Below, piece by piece: positions 28,952 through 38,242 of a stretch of 45,384 nucleotides of DNA. The stretch covers positions 1 to 45,384 of the forward strand of contig DYNA01000006.1 of the NCBI GenBank assembly GCA_020721325.1, written 5' to 3'. The translations under genes and the position numbers were made by a program. A model generated the notes under the pieces. That model did no database searches, was not told where the DNA came from, and saw nothing but the letters and a program-made list of their open reading frames with translations. The stretch's first letter is position 1, and each line of letters opens with the position of its first letter. Source of the DNA: Paludibacter propionicigenes (GTDB taxonomy: Bacteria; Bacteroidota; Bacteroidia; Bacteroidales; JAIFNL01).

Positions 28952-28983
28952 AGAGGATATTCAATGTGAATTGAGTATCCTCT
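28952..28983 (+). terminator. Hairpin terminator after the LRR gene
   Basis: A 14-bp stem pairs agaggatattcaat (28952-28965) with attgagtatcctct (28970-28983), with one G-U pair and a 4-base GTGA loop. The T-rich tract after it is imperfect (ttcc then T-rich). It lies about 75 bases past the stop codon. Confidence 0.7.
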
Positions 28984-29083
28984 TTCCATTTCTAATTTTA
29001 TTTTTTTTTGAAAAAAAATGGAATGAAAATTGTGCGATTTGATAAAACATTTATTGCTTATTTTATTCTAAAATTTTATTTTT

Positions 29084-30640
29084 ATGAAAAAATATCTCTT
29101 TACCACCGTTTTTTTATTTAGTTTTTTTATTTCGTTTGCACAAAAATTAATTGATGCTAAATTTGATAAAATTAATTCTGATGATGCTTATATTAAATAT
29201 GATATTAAGACATTGGCCAAAGATTCCATTATCGACCAAAATATGCGAACCGTTAAAGTAACCAAAATTACCACAATCAATTCAAAAAGTTTTTTTCAAT
29301 ATACGCTAATCGACAGTGTTTTTCATTACGACTCACTTTTACCAACTTACTTTCCATATTACGAAATCGCAGATGAGTGGAGCGACTATAAAATTCCCTA
29401 CATCGATAATTACGCTACAAACGATAACTCCGATTATGAAAATTATAATTACGACCAAAACAATTCTTCCGAAGATGGCTATTACGATAATAATCAATAC
29501 GATGAACAATATCAAAACGAATATGATGCAGAGAACAATGCCCAAAGAGATTCTGCATTGCAAGAAGAAACCAACCAAGAGTACGATGTTTCGCAAGAAG
29601 AAGTTTATATAAAAGATTCGGTATATGTTTTTCTAAGCCAAGAATTATTCGGGCTTTCGCAAAGCGAAATAGCATCAAATTTTTTTGGATACATGTCCAC
29701 GCGAAAGAATGCCTACGACCATGTAAAAGGACATAAAATTCATAAAATTCATGTTTTGAACAATGCAGCCGAAATTAGCGAAACCGACACTATTTCCAAG
29801 TTTACTCTGCAAACGATTAGTTGGGAAAATTTGAGAAAACTGCCCGTTAAGCTATTTGTAGAAAAGCAATTAGCCAAATTAGGAACCAAAGATTCGCTTT
29901 ATCAAGAAGAAGTAAAGAAAATTTTATCCTACGACCAAGTTTTACAAATAGTACGCGATTCCAATCCCAATTTTGAAATCAACAAAAGCGGCATCGATAC
30001 TTTGCTTTTTTTTAATATCGACCCGTGCATCTATTTAGCTGATATAGCGTGGCTTGGGTTTTTAGAACCCTATTATTCGGCAAACTTACAAGAGCCACAT
30101 GTGCGCGAAATGTTCTCAAAAGAACTCATCAGACGCAAAAATGAAAAAATAGTTGAATTTGCTCAAATTACACGCAACAAATACGATTTTAGAAAAGACC
30201 CAAATTTTAAAAACATTGTTCAAGACAAAACCATTACACGCAATCCGCGCTTTACTCGCGAAATAGACCCCGACAAAAAAGTACCCATTATCACCGACAA
30301 TTCCCTATTTGCCTACACCGTAACCGATGTTTTAAATACACATACCGGAAGATATGAATACCAAAACACCGGCGTTATTTCCAACTTATACGAAACCGAA
30401 GAAAATGTAATTGCCGGCACAACTTCTAACACTCCAATAAAAACTCAGCAAATAAAACTTGATGCTGAAGGAAAACCCATTCTTAAAGAAACTGCTTCAT
30501 TTTCAATCAAATATAAGCATATTAATATCGAAGCTTTAGGAACTACGAGTAAAAATATGAAATACGATTTGGGTAAAATTATTAAAAATAGAACTTTCAT
30601 AGACCAAGTTTATTTGCGAAAAATTGGCTTACTAAAATAA
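29084..30640 (+). CDS. Exported protein of unknown function with an Asn/Asp/Tyr-rich low-complexity region
   Basis: 518 residues, signal peptide MKKYLFTTVFLFSFFISFAQ. I do not recognise the family. A likely folded N-terminal part (~20-105) is followed by a strongly biased stretch (~108-170) rich in Asn, Asp, Glu, Tyr and Gln (YENYNYDQNNSSEDGYYDNN and similar). The rest mixes helices (SWENLRKLPVKLFVEKQLAK) and beta-like segments (IDTLLFFNIDPCIYLADIAW). The C-terminal third is rich in charged residues and Thr. No sorting tail or lipobox is visible, so a periplasmic or surface-associated location after signal-peptide cleavage is likely. It was compared mentally with GldN/PorN and does not fit. 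It forms its own transcription unit between the LRR terminator and the HMG-CoA reductase fusion. Confidence 0.55.
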   Translation: MKKYLFTTVFLFSFFISFAQKLIDAKFDKINSDDAYIKYDIKTLAKDSIIDQNMRTVKVTKITTINSKSFFQYTLIDSVFHYDSLLPTYFPYYEIADEWSDYKIPYIDNYATNDNSDYENYNYDQNNSSEDGYYDNNQYDEQYQNEYDAENNAQRDSALQEETNQEYDVSQEEVYIKDSVYVFLSQELFGLSQSEIASNFFGYMSTRKNAYDHVKGHKIHKIHVLNNAAEISETDTISKFTLQTISWENLRKLPVKLFVEKQLAKLGTKDSLYQEEVKKILSYDQVLQIVRDSNPNFEINKSGIDTLLFFNIDPCIYLADIAWLGFLEPYYSANLQEPHVREMFSKELIRRKNEKIVEFAQITRNKYDFRKDPNFKNIVQDKTITRNPRFTREIDPDKKVPIITDNSLFAYTVTDVLNTHTGRYEYQNTGVISNLYETEENVIAGTTSNTPIKTQQIKLDAEGKPILKETASFSIKYKHINIEALGTTSKNMKYDLGKIIKNRTFIDQVYLRKIGLLK

Positions 30641-30882
30641 TTTTTTATCTGTAAAATTAATAAAATTTTATAATTTTTTTTTAAAAAAATTAAAAAGTAG
30701 CGATGCTTTAAATCGGAACTTTCCAAAAGTTATTAATTTTTGTAAAACATTGAAGATAAATAGATTATATAAATAAAATTCTTTTTTTTCACAAGTTTAA
30801 GCGTCACTTTTAAAAAATAATAAAAAAAAAAATTCATTTTCAAATTTCAAAATGAACAAATAGTTCTTTTTATCCAAATTTT

Positions 30883-33219
30883 ATGCTCGAAATTCCCATA
30901 ATGCCCGGTCGTGGACTCAGCAGTCAAAAAGCCTGCGACTTGCGCTTGGAGTATTTGAAAACCAATGATTTAGCACTTCAAATTATTCCAAAACACAATT
31001 TCCAATACCAAGACATTCGATACAATATTGAATCATTCATCGGTTCTACAGAAATTCCCTTGGGTTTAGTTGGACCATTGCTTTACGCTGAAAATCAAAC
31101 ATTTGAATTGGTTTATACGCTTGCTGCCACGCTCGAAGGCGCATTGGTTGCAAGCATGAATCGCGGCGCAAAAGCCATTAGTCAAAGCGGTGGATTTTCG
31201 GCAGTGATTTTGCACCAAAAGATGGTTCGCGCACCCATGTTTTTACTTGAAAACTTAAAATCGGCTTTGTCTTTTAAAAATTGGATTGAAAAAAAGTTTT
31301 TCGATATAAAAAAGATTGCCGAAAATTATTCAAATCATGCTCAATTAATTGAAATTCAAAGTTTTATAATTGGAAAAACCGTTCATTCCAAGTTTATTTT
31401 TACCACCGGCGATGCCTCAGGGCAAAACATGACTACCACTTGCACATGGCACGCTATGCTCTGGATTGTAGAGCATTTTACAAAAGAAACCGAAATTGAA
31501 ATACTATATTTTGTTATAGAAGGAAATGGCTCTGGTGATAAAAAAGTATCACTTTCTCATGCCTTGAGCGGTCGAGGCGTTCACGTAGTTGCCGAATGTT
31601 TTTTAGAAGAAAATATAATTGAAAAAGTGCTTCGTACTCATTCTCAAGCCATTGTAGATTGTTTCAATTCATCGCAAGCCATGAGCAAAATCAACGGAAT
31701 GAGCGGTTACAACATCAATGCAGCCAACGCCATTGCAGCCATTTTTGCAGCCACCGGACAAGATTTGGCTTCGATAGCCGAGTCGGCAAATGCCATTTTA
31801 AATGTTGAAAAAACGCCCGAAGGCTTATATTTGTCGCTCAATTTGCCCTCTTTGGTTATTGGCACAGTGGGCGGCGGGACGCATTTACCCAAGCAGCGCG
31901 AAGCTTTGGAATTGATGAAATGTTACGGTTCGGGTAAAATTGAACGATTTGCCAAAATGATAGCCGGATTTACTTTGTCGCTCGAAATTTCTACATATTC
32001 AGCCATTGTAAGTGGCGAATTTGCAAAAGCACACGAAAAATTGGGCAGAAATAAACCGGTAAAATGGCTTTTAAAATCAGAATTGACAGATTCTTTTTTC
32101 AGAAGTATTCTGCAAAAAAATATTTCGGTAAAAAATATTTTAAAAATTGAAAGAAAAGACGACTCTATAATCGACAACGGAATTATTACCAACATTACCA
32201 ACAAAGTTAGTAAAAAAATAATTGGTTTTATTCCGATTGAAGTTTCTTTTGAAAATTCGACTTCGTCCATTTCAAATTTATCTATTTTATTGAAATCTAA
32301 GGCATTAGACACAGAAGTAATCAAAGGACTTCATGTTTTGGCAGCATCTATCGACACTGAATTGGCAGATTTTATAAAAAAATTTTACCCTTTTTTAGAA
32401 TATTTTAATTGCCATTTAAAAGAAATAGAAGTTTATGAAACATTAGAAAATCACAACTTTTCATGTAAACCAATATTTTTTGGTAAAAAAATAGATACAG
32501 AACGCGAAATTTTCATTTTTGCAATCGAATTTTTAGATTTAGAACATTTTTTAATTCAAAATTCGGAAAATAAACCCGAAAAATGGAATGAAAAATGGAT
32601 AAAAAAAACCATTGAAACCATAACAAAAATACATTTGCATTTTGAAAAACAAGAAAACCGAATAAATTTGGAAAATATAAAACTATTTAAAGCATGGGAA
32701 AGCAAGGATTTGTATAAAAAAATGGTAAAAATAGCTTATCACGAAGAAGAAAATTTGATTTTAAAAGCCGAATTAAGCAATCTTTTAGACTTTATTGAGC
32801 CTTTAGAAGAAAATTTTAACCAATTAGAAATTCCTATCACTTTGATACACAATGATTTCAACTCAAGGAATATTGCTATTCGGCAAAATGAAGACATTTG
32901 CATTTACGATTGGGAATTATCGGTTTTGAATATTCCGCACCGCGATATAGTTGAATTTTTAAGTTTTGTTTTGCCTTATTCTTTTGATAATCAATCTTTT
33001 GAAAATTATTTGGAATTTCATTATTCTTTTTACAAAGAAAAAATAAGCTGGCAAAAATGGAAAAAAGGATATGTATATGCCCTGAAAGAATTCTTGGTTG
33101 CAAGAGTCTCATTTTATGCTACTTCCGGCATATTAGTAAAGTACAAATTCACCGACCGAATTTTGCAAAACAGCCTTCAAATGCTCAATTTTTTAATTTC
33201 TCAAACGGATAAAAATTAA
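30883..33219 (+). CDS. Fusion of HMG-CoA reductase (class I-like) with a C-terminal aminoglycoside/choline-kinase-like phosphotransferase domain
   Basis: 778 residues. Residues ~45-395 are an HMG-CoA reductase catalytic domain, which reduces HMG-CoA to mevalonate. The four catalytic residues can be matched to the human enzyme: Glu85 (TLEGALVASMNRG), Lys220 (SGDKKVSLSHALSGRG), Asp294 (TGQDLASIAES) and His384 (EFAKAHEKLGRNKP). Also present are GDASGQNMTT and IGTVGGGTHLPKQ. The sequence resembles the class I (animal/archaeal) type. A linker (~400-520) leads into a kinase-like domain (~520-778). That domain has the Brenner motif LIHNDFNSRNIAI (His656, Asp658, Asn663) and the metal-binding IYDWELSVLNIPHRD (Asp676), as in aminoglycoside phosphotransferase and choline kinases. 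The kinase substrate is unknown; no other mevalonate-pathway gene is in the window. Confidence 0.85.
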   Translation: MLEIPIMPGRGLSSQKACDLRLEYLKTNDLALQIIPKHNFQYQDIRYNIESFIGSTEIPLGLVGPLLYAENQTFELVYTLAATLEGALVASMNRGAKAISQSGGFSAVILHQKMVRAPMFLLENLKSALSFKNWIEKKFFDIKKIAENYSNHAQLIEIQSFIIGKTVHSKFIFTTGDASGQNMTTTCTWHAMLWIVEHFTKETEIEILYFVIEGNGSGDKKVSLSHALSGRGVHVVAECFLEENIIEKVLRTHSQAIVDCFNSSQAMSKINGMSGYNINAANAIAAIFAATGQDLASIAESANAILNVEKTPEGLYLSLNLPSLVIGTVGGGTHLPKQREALELMKCYGSGKIERFAKMIAGFTLSLEISTYSAIVSGEFAKAHEKLGRNKPVKWLLKSELTDSFFRSILQKNISVKNILKIERKDDSIIDNGIITNITNKVSKKIIGFIPIEVSFENSTSSISNLSILLKSKALDTEVIKGLHVLAASIDTELADFIKKFYPFLEYFNCHLKEIEVYETLENHNFSCKPIFFGKKIDTEREIFIFAIEFLDLEHFLIQNSENKPEKWNEKWIKKTIETITKIHLHFEKQENRINLENIKLFKAWESKDLYKKMVKIAYHEEENLILKAELSNLLDFIEPLEENFNQLEIPITLIHNDFNSRNIAIRQNEDICIYDWELSVLNIPHRDIVEFLSFVLPYSFDNQSFENYLEFHYSFYKEKISWQKWKKGYVYALKEFLVARVSFYATSGILVKYKFTDRILQNSLQMLNFLISQTDKN

Positions 33220-33410
33220 GTTTTGATAATGTATTTGTTTGATTATTAAGAGAAAATGTCAAATCCTTAAATTTCGAAATTTGCAAGTAAAAAAAACAAA
33301 TGTATGCTAATCATATCAATTATATTTTAATCAATATTTTGAATTATAAATACTTAGTTTTTAGAATTTTAAATAAACATTAAATTTGTATTATAAATTT
33401 TCAAAATTTC

Positions 33411-33441
33411 TTGTTTTTTTCATTTAGAGTTTTTATTTTTG
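33411..33441 (+). promoter_or_regulatory. Promoter of the NagB-like/PIG-L fusion gene
   Basis: TTG at 33411-33413, a 20-base spacer, then TATTTTTG (33434-33441) and TAAAAAAAA: a good Bacteroidota promoter. The start would be near 33448, about 24 bases before the ATG at 33472. A second exact -7 match, TAAATTTG, lies at 33381-33388. Confidence 0.6.
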
Positions 33442-33471
33442 TAAAAAAAAACAATATAAAAATTTTGTAAA

Positions 33472-35415
33472 ATGAAAGAAACGAAATTTACAAAAAATAA
33501 AAAATCGGTAAAATACGCATTGCAAACGCGTTTTGAACGAATTCCGGTAATTATTTACTCCGATTTTAAAGATGCTGCTGTGGCTGTTGCCAATGAAATA
33601 GCGGCTTTGATTAAAATTAAACAACTCGAAGGCGAGTATTGTGTATTGGGTTTGCCAACTGGTTCTACGCCGTTAAGTGTTTATAATGAGCTTATTAGAA
33701 TGCACAAACAAGACGGCTTGAGTTTTAGCAATGTGGTGGTTTTCAATACAGACGAATACTATCCCATTGCAAAAGATTCGCTTCAAAGTTTTGCTTATGT
33801 TATGCACGAAAATTTGTATAAACACATTGATATTCAGAGAGAAAACACTCATCTGATTGATGGAAGCATAGCAAAAGACGAAATTTATAAATATTGTAAA
33901 GCCTACGAAGATAAAATCGACAGTTACGGAGGCATTGATATTCAAATACTTGGCATTGGACGCACGGGGCATATCGGTTTCAACGAACCCGGCTCAATGA
34001 ACAATTCCATCACGCGTCCGGTGGTGCTGGATTATATGACCCGAAACGATGTAGCCCTTGAATTTCATGGCATTGAGAACGTTCCGCGCAAAAGTATTAC
34101 AATGGGCGTTGGTACAATTTTGAAAGCAAAAAAAATTATTTTAATGGCTCACAGCGAACAAAAAGCCAAAATAATCAAGGAAATGGTAGAAGGAGAAGTT
34201 ACCAGCAAAATTCCGGCTACATTCTTGCAACTGCATGAAAATGTGAAAGTTGTACTCGATAACGGCGCTGCCGAACAATTAACACGCATCAAAACGCCTT
34301 GGCTGGTGGACACTGTAGAATGGAATGACCAATTAATCAGAAAATCAGTGGTTTGGCTTTGCCAAAAAGTGCAAAAACCCATTCTAAAATTGACCGACCG
34401 CGATTACAATGACCATGGAATGAGCGAATTGATAACCGAATATGGACCAGCCTACAACATTAACATAAAGGTATTCAACGATTTACAACGAACCATCACC
34501 GGCTGGCCCGGCGGAAAACCCAATGCCGATGACAGCAACCGCCCCGAACGCGCCATTCCGGCAAAAAAACGCGTGGTTATTTTTAGTCCGCACCCCGACG
34601 ATGATGTAATTTCGATGGGCGGAACATTTTTGCGGCTTGTAGAACACAAACACGAAGTGCATGTTGCTTATCAAACATCTGGAAACATTGCAGTTACAGA
34701 TGATTATTGCTTGCGTTACCTCGATTTTTTAAAAGAATACCATGCCAGTTTTGACCCCGAAAATAAAACTTTGCTCGAAAAACACCAAAATATTGCCAGT
34801 TTCATAAAAAATAAAAAACCCGGACAACTCGATATGCCCGAAGTGCGTAAAGTTAAGGGATTTATACGGCGCGGCGAAGCCCTTGATGCGTGTCGATATT
34901 TTGGCGTTTCGGCAGAAAATGTGCATTTTCTCGATTTACCTTTTTACGAAACGGGTGCCGTTAAAAAAGCTCCGATTGACGAAACCGATATAAACATCAT
35001 TATCAATTTGTTGCGTGAAATAAAACCACATCAAATTTTTGCAGCCGGCGACCTTTCCGACCCGCATGGCACGCATCGCGTATGCCTTGATGCCATTTTT
35101 GCCGCCATCGAAATTTTAAAAACAGAAGATTGGATGAAAGATTGCTATGTTTGGCTCTATCGTGGTGCTTGGCAAGAATGGGACGTGGACGTGGTGGAAA
35201 TGGCGGTGCCGATTAGCCCCGAAGAGTTGATGCGCAAGCGAAACGCCATTTTCAAACATCAATCGCAAAAAGATGGAGCCATGTTTCCGGGCAGCGATGC
35301 TCGCGAATTTTGGCAACGTGCCGAAGACAGAAATCGCGGAACGGCTAAAATCTACGATGAACTTGGAATGGCTGAATATGAGGCGATTGAAGCTTTCGTG
35401 CGTTACAAATTTTAA
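33472..35415 (+). CDS. nagB: NagB-like (glucosamine-6-phosphate deaminase-like) protein fused to a PIG-L/LmbE deacetylase domain
   Basis: 647 residues. Residues ~20-300 are a NagB-like sugar-phosphate isomerase domain: LPTGSTPLSVYNELI, FNTDEYYPI with Asp94, and GIGRTGHIGFNEPGS (161-175). At the position of E. coli Asp141 this protein has Thr165, while His167 and Glu172 (E. coli His143, Glu148) are kept. Residues ~365-620 are a PIG-L/LmbE-type zinc-dependent N-deacetylase: FSPHPDDDVISMGG (HPDDD at 374-378) and the HxxH-like DPHGTHRVCLDAIF. The same two-domain form of about 650-660 residues occurs in Bacteroides. A role in amino-sugar (GlcNAc/GlcN phosphate) breakdown is likely, but true deaminase activity is uncertain. 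The FHS-type sugar transporter downstream fits. Confidence 0.85.
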   Translation: MKETKFTKNKKSVKYALQTRFERIPVIIYSDFKDAAVAVANEIAALIKIKQLEGEYCVLGLPTGSTPLSVYNELIRMHKQDGLSFSNVVVFNTDEYYPIAKDSLQSFAYVMHENLYKHIDIQRENTHLIDGSIAKDEIYKYCKAYEDKIDSYGGIDIQILGIGRTGHIGFNEPGSMNNSITRPVVLDYMTRNDVALEFHGIENVPRKSITMGVGTILKAKKIILMAHSEQKAKIIKEMVEGEVTSKIPATFLQLHENVKVVLDNGAAEQLTRIKTPWLVDTVEWNDQLIRKSVVWLCQKVQKPILKLTDRDYNDHGMSELITEYGPAYNINIKVFNDLQRTITGWPGGKPNADDSNRPERAIPAKKRVVIFSPHPDDDVISMGGTFLRLVEHKHEVHVAYQTSGNIAVTDDYCLRYLDFLKEYHASFDPENKTLLEKHQNIASFIKNKKPGQLDMPEVRKVKGFIRRGEALDACRYFGVSAENVHFLDLPFYETGAVKKAPIDETDINIIINLLREIKPHQIFAAGDLSDPHGTHRVCLDAIFAAIEILKTEDWMKDCYVWLYRGAWQEWDVDVVEMAVPISPEELMRKRNAIFKHQSQKDGAMFPGSDAREFWQRAEDRNRGTAKIYDELGMAEYEAIEAFVRYKF

Positions 35416-35689
35416 TTTTTAAAATTCAATAATGTTAAAATTTGATATTTTAACAATTCGATAATAAAAATTACTTTTGCAAAAAATATTTTCCGGTTTT
35501 TTTAAAATTTTATTCATTTTACCGGATTATTTTTTTTATGTTTTCACATATTTTTTCATTCATTTTTTTGAAAAAAAACATTTGTTTGTTCTTTCTTTTT
35601 ATCATTTTTGTAAAAATATTTTTATAAAAAAAGTTTTTTATAAAAATATAAGATATTTACAAACAGTTCAAAAAAAAAGATATTTTAAT

Positions 35690-36937
35690 ATGACAACACA
35701 AAAGCAAAATCAGCCCAATTATCTTCTTCCGCTTGCCATAGTGGGAGTTATGTTTTTTGTAATTGGCTTTGGCGTAGGCATTAGCGGTTTTTTAACACCG
35801 GCATTGAAAGCAGCTTTTCAGCTCACTACCACACAATCGTATTTGGTAACGGCTGCCATTTTTTCGGCATTTGTTATTTTCGGAAGTCCGGCAGGCTGGT
35901 TGATAAAAAAAATCGGGTATAAAAAAGCCATGATGTTTGCTTTTTTAATTATGGCTTTGGGCATGTATTTATTTGTTCCTTCAGCTAAAATGCTAAATTT
36001 CCCTTTATTTTTAGTGGCTTTATTTGTTGGCGGAATAGGAAATACACTTCTTCAAGCTTCTGTTAATCCGTATGTTACCATTATCGGACCTCAAGAAAGT
36101 GCAGCCATGCGCATGAGTTTAATGGGCATAATGAATAAATTGGCTTGGTGGTTAGCACCCTTGTTTTTGGGCTTGTTTATCGACCTTAGTAAAGTAGAAA
36201 TCAGCAATATAGCACTCCCTTTTCAAATTGTAACAGCTATTTTGGTGAGTTTAAGTGTTTTTACGTATTTTGCACCTTTACCCGAAGTGAAAGCCGAAGG
36301 CGAAAGTGATGACGAAATGAACGGATTATCAGCAAGTTATGCAGCTTCAAAAACCAGTATTTTACAGTTTCCACATCTACTTTTAGGTGTTTTAGCTTTG
36401 TTTTTATACGTGGGCATCGAAACTTTACCAATGGTTTCAATCATTGATTTTGCCAAAGCTACTTTTGGCGATGTTCCGAATTTAGAATCGTATTCAAAAT
36501 ATGTTAGCATAGGTTTGGTTTTGGGCTATGTATTTGGTGCTTTGGCTATTCCAAAATTTATTTCTCAAACCAATGCACTCATAAGTTTTGCACTTATTGG
36601 AATTGTTTCAACATTTATTTTGGTATTTTCGGCAGCAGAATATGCATTTTATGCTTTGCTTTTGGTTAGTTTTGCCAATTCGCTTATGTGGCCTGCCATT
36701 TGGCCCTTAGCCATTGCAGATTTAGGAAAATTTACCAAAACCGGCTCGTCTCTTTTGGTTATGGCTATTGTAGGAGGTGCAGTTATTCCTCTCATTTTCG
36801 GATACTTGGTAGATATTGCCAAAGGTGCTACCGAAGTGGCTTCGATTGAAAATTTTCAGTCGGCTTATTGGATTCTTTTACCGCCTTACTTTTTTATTTT
36901 GTATTTTGCCCTTCACGGTCATAAAATTAGAATTTAA
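35690..36937 (+). CDS. FHS-family MFS sugar transporter (fucose/glucose/galactose permease type)
   Basis: About 415 residues with 12 predicted membrane helices. The start is placed at ATG 35690 (MTTQKQNQPNYLLPLAIVGV), because the frame upstream (35477-35689) is only translated A/T-rich spacer. FHS-type landmarks are FGVGISGFLTPALKAAFQLT, FSAFVIFGSPAGWLIKKIGY, and GGIGNTLLQASVNPYVTIIG (the NPY motif typical of FucP/GluP-type proton symporters). Helices 7-12 include ALFLYVGIETLPMV and SFANSLMWPAIWPLAIADLG. The likely substrate is a hexose or amino sugar. Its position 274 bases after the NagB-like/PIG-L gene suggests N-acetylglucosamine or a related sugar (inference). A palindromic terminator follows. 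Confidence 0.85.
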   Translation: MTTQKQNQPNYLLPLAIVGVMFFVIGFGVGISGFLTPALKAAFQLTTTQSYLVTAAIFSAFVIFGSPAGWLIKKIGYKKAMMFAFLIMALGMYLFVPSAKMLNFPLFLVALFVGGIGNTLLQASVNPYVTIIGPQESAAMRMSLMGIMNKLAWWLAPLFLGLFIDLSKVEISNIALPFQIVTAILVSLSVFTYFAPLPEVKAEGESDDEMNGLSASYAASKTSILQFPHLLLGVLALFLYVGIETLPMVSIIDFAKATFGDVPNLESYSKYVSIGLVLGYVFGALAIPKFISQTNALISFALIGIVSTFILVFSAAEYAFYALLLVSFANSLMWPAIWPLAIADLGKFTKTGSSLLVMAIVGGAVIPLIFGYLVDIAKGATEVASIENFQSAYWILLPPYFFILYFALHGHKIRI

Positions 36938-36960
36938 TTTTTTTATTTAAAATGTATAAA

Positions 36961-36998
36961 AATTGATTTGGTGATAAAAAAAAATCACCAAATCAATT
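36961..36998. terminator. Bidirectional terminator between the MFS gene and cydB
   Basis: A perfect 14-bp inverted repeat, aattgatttggtga (36961-36974) and tcaccaaatcaatt (36985-36998), with a 10-base loop. A/T runs flank it. It lies between the convergent sugar-transporter and cydAB transcription units. Confidence 0.85.
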
Positions 36999-37047
36999 AA
37001 TTTTTATATTATTTTATAAACTTTTTTTTGATAAAAAACCTTAAAAA

Positions 37048-38226
37048 TTAATATTTATGACTTTCATTTTCCAATTCTTCTGTCGAAAGTTTGGTTTTGT
37101 TCATGGCACGCCAAAAATACCAAATATATGCCAAAACAATAGGCACAAACAGTGAAACGTAACTCATGGCAGTGAGCGTAAAATGGCTCGATGAGCTGTT
37201 TTCGATGGTGAGCGAATGTTGCAAATTGAAAGTCGATGGATAATAAGCCGTGTGGTTAAATCCGGCTAATAAAAACAAATTTAAAACCACCAAAACCGTA
37301 CCAACGCCCGCAAACCAAATGCCTTTGTCGCTTTTTTTGATGTATGAAATAAATATTCCCCAAAGCACCGAAACTACGCCTAACAAAAACAATATCAGCA
37401 CAATAGGCATTTCTAAGAAATTGTGTAGATATTTATTATTTTGCATAAAAATTTCTTTTGTTTGCGGATTTACGGCAAAGCCATCGATGAAAAGCAAGCG
37501 GATAAGCCAAAATAAAAAGAACACCAAAAATAAAGCCGAATTAATACCTAAAATTTTTCTGGAACGTTCAAAAATAGTTTGGCTTTCTATATTGTTCATA
37601 AAATAAAGATTTGCCAAAAGGCGCGACAAAAAGAAAACCGCTAAACCCAACGAAAGATTTTGAAGAAAAGCCAATTTTTCCAAAGTCCAAACGGCTTCTA
37701 AACCATGAAAAGGCGTCTCCCAGCTCGAAATAATGGGCATTTCGCCCGAAAGGCGGGTAATATTCATTTTTTCTACCGAAAACATAGAACCGGTAAAAAA
37801 AGTAGAAACGGCTGCTCCCAACAAAAGAGTTCCGAGTAAACCATTGATAAACAAGAAGGTTTCGTAGGTTTTTTGTCCGAGCCAATTGCCTTTTTTATTT
37901 CTGTATTCATACGAAACGGCTTGAAGCACAAAAGCAAACAAAATGGCTATCCAAACCCAATAAGCTCCGCCAAAACTGGTAGAATAAAACAATGGAAATG
38001 ACGCAAAAAACGCCCCGCCAAAAGTTACCAGAGTGGTAAAAGTCAATTCCCATTTTCTACCCAGCGAATTAACCAATAAATTGCGTTCTTTTTCGTCTTT
38101 TGCCAAGCAATAAAGCATGGTTTGACCACCTTGCACAAACAAAAGAAAAACAAGCAAAGCACCTAATAATGAAACAATTATCCACCAATATTGCTGCAAT
38201 ACCAAAAGAGATAAATTTTCAAACAT
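37048..38226 (-). CDS. cydB: Cytochrome bd ubiquinol/menaquinol oxidase subunit II
   Basis: 392 residues, about nine membrane helices. Together with CydA it forms the bd-type terminal oxidase that reduces oxygen with high affinity and tolerates low oxygen. It starts LQQYWWIIVSLLGALLVFLL and contains FVQGGQTMLYCLAKDEKERN, the Bacteroidota form of the conserved subunit II start. A second landmark, WELTFTTLVTFGGAFFASFP, corresponds to the family's WxxxTTLVTFGGA region. CydB lacks haem ligands of its own, as expected. It is the last gene of DUF4492-cydA-cydB, 16 bases after cydA. The C-terminus is short and charged (KLSTEELENESHKY). Confidence 0.93.
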   Translation of the reverse strand: MFENLSLLVLQQYWWIIVSLLGALLVFLLFVQGGQTMLYCLAKDEKERNLLVNSLGRKWELTFTTLVTFGGAFFASFPLFYSTSFGGAYWVWIAILFAFVLQAVSYEYRNKKGNWLGQKTYETFLFINGLLGTLLLGAAVSTFFTGSMFSVEKMNITRLSGEMPIISSWETPFHGLEAVWTLEKLAFLQNLSLGLAVFFLSRLLANLYFMNNIESQTIFERSRKILGINSALFLVFFLFWLIRLLFIDGFAVNPQTKEIFMQNNKYLHNFLEMPIVLILFLLGVVSVLWGIFISYIKKSDKGIWFAGVGTVLVVLNLFLLAGFNHTAYYPSTFNLQHSLTIENSSSSHFTLTAMSYVSLFVPIVLAYIWYFWRAMNKTKLSTEELENESHKY

Positions 38227-38242
38227 ATTTTTTGTCCTCCTT

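Noticed and set aside
29084-30640. Assignment as GldN/PorN
   Set aside because: Length and motifs do not match; only the signal peptide and overall exported nature are shared.
35477-35689. 71-residue N-terminal extension of the sugar transporter from a TTG
   Set aside because: Translation of A/T-rich spacer (Phe/Lys/Tyr-rich); the FHS family begins at the ATG 35690.
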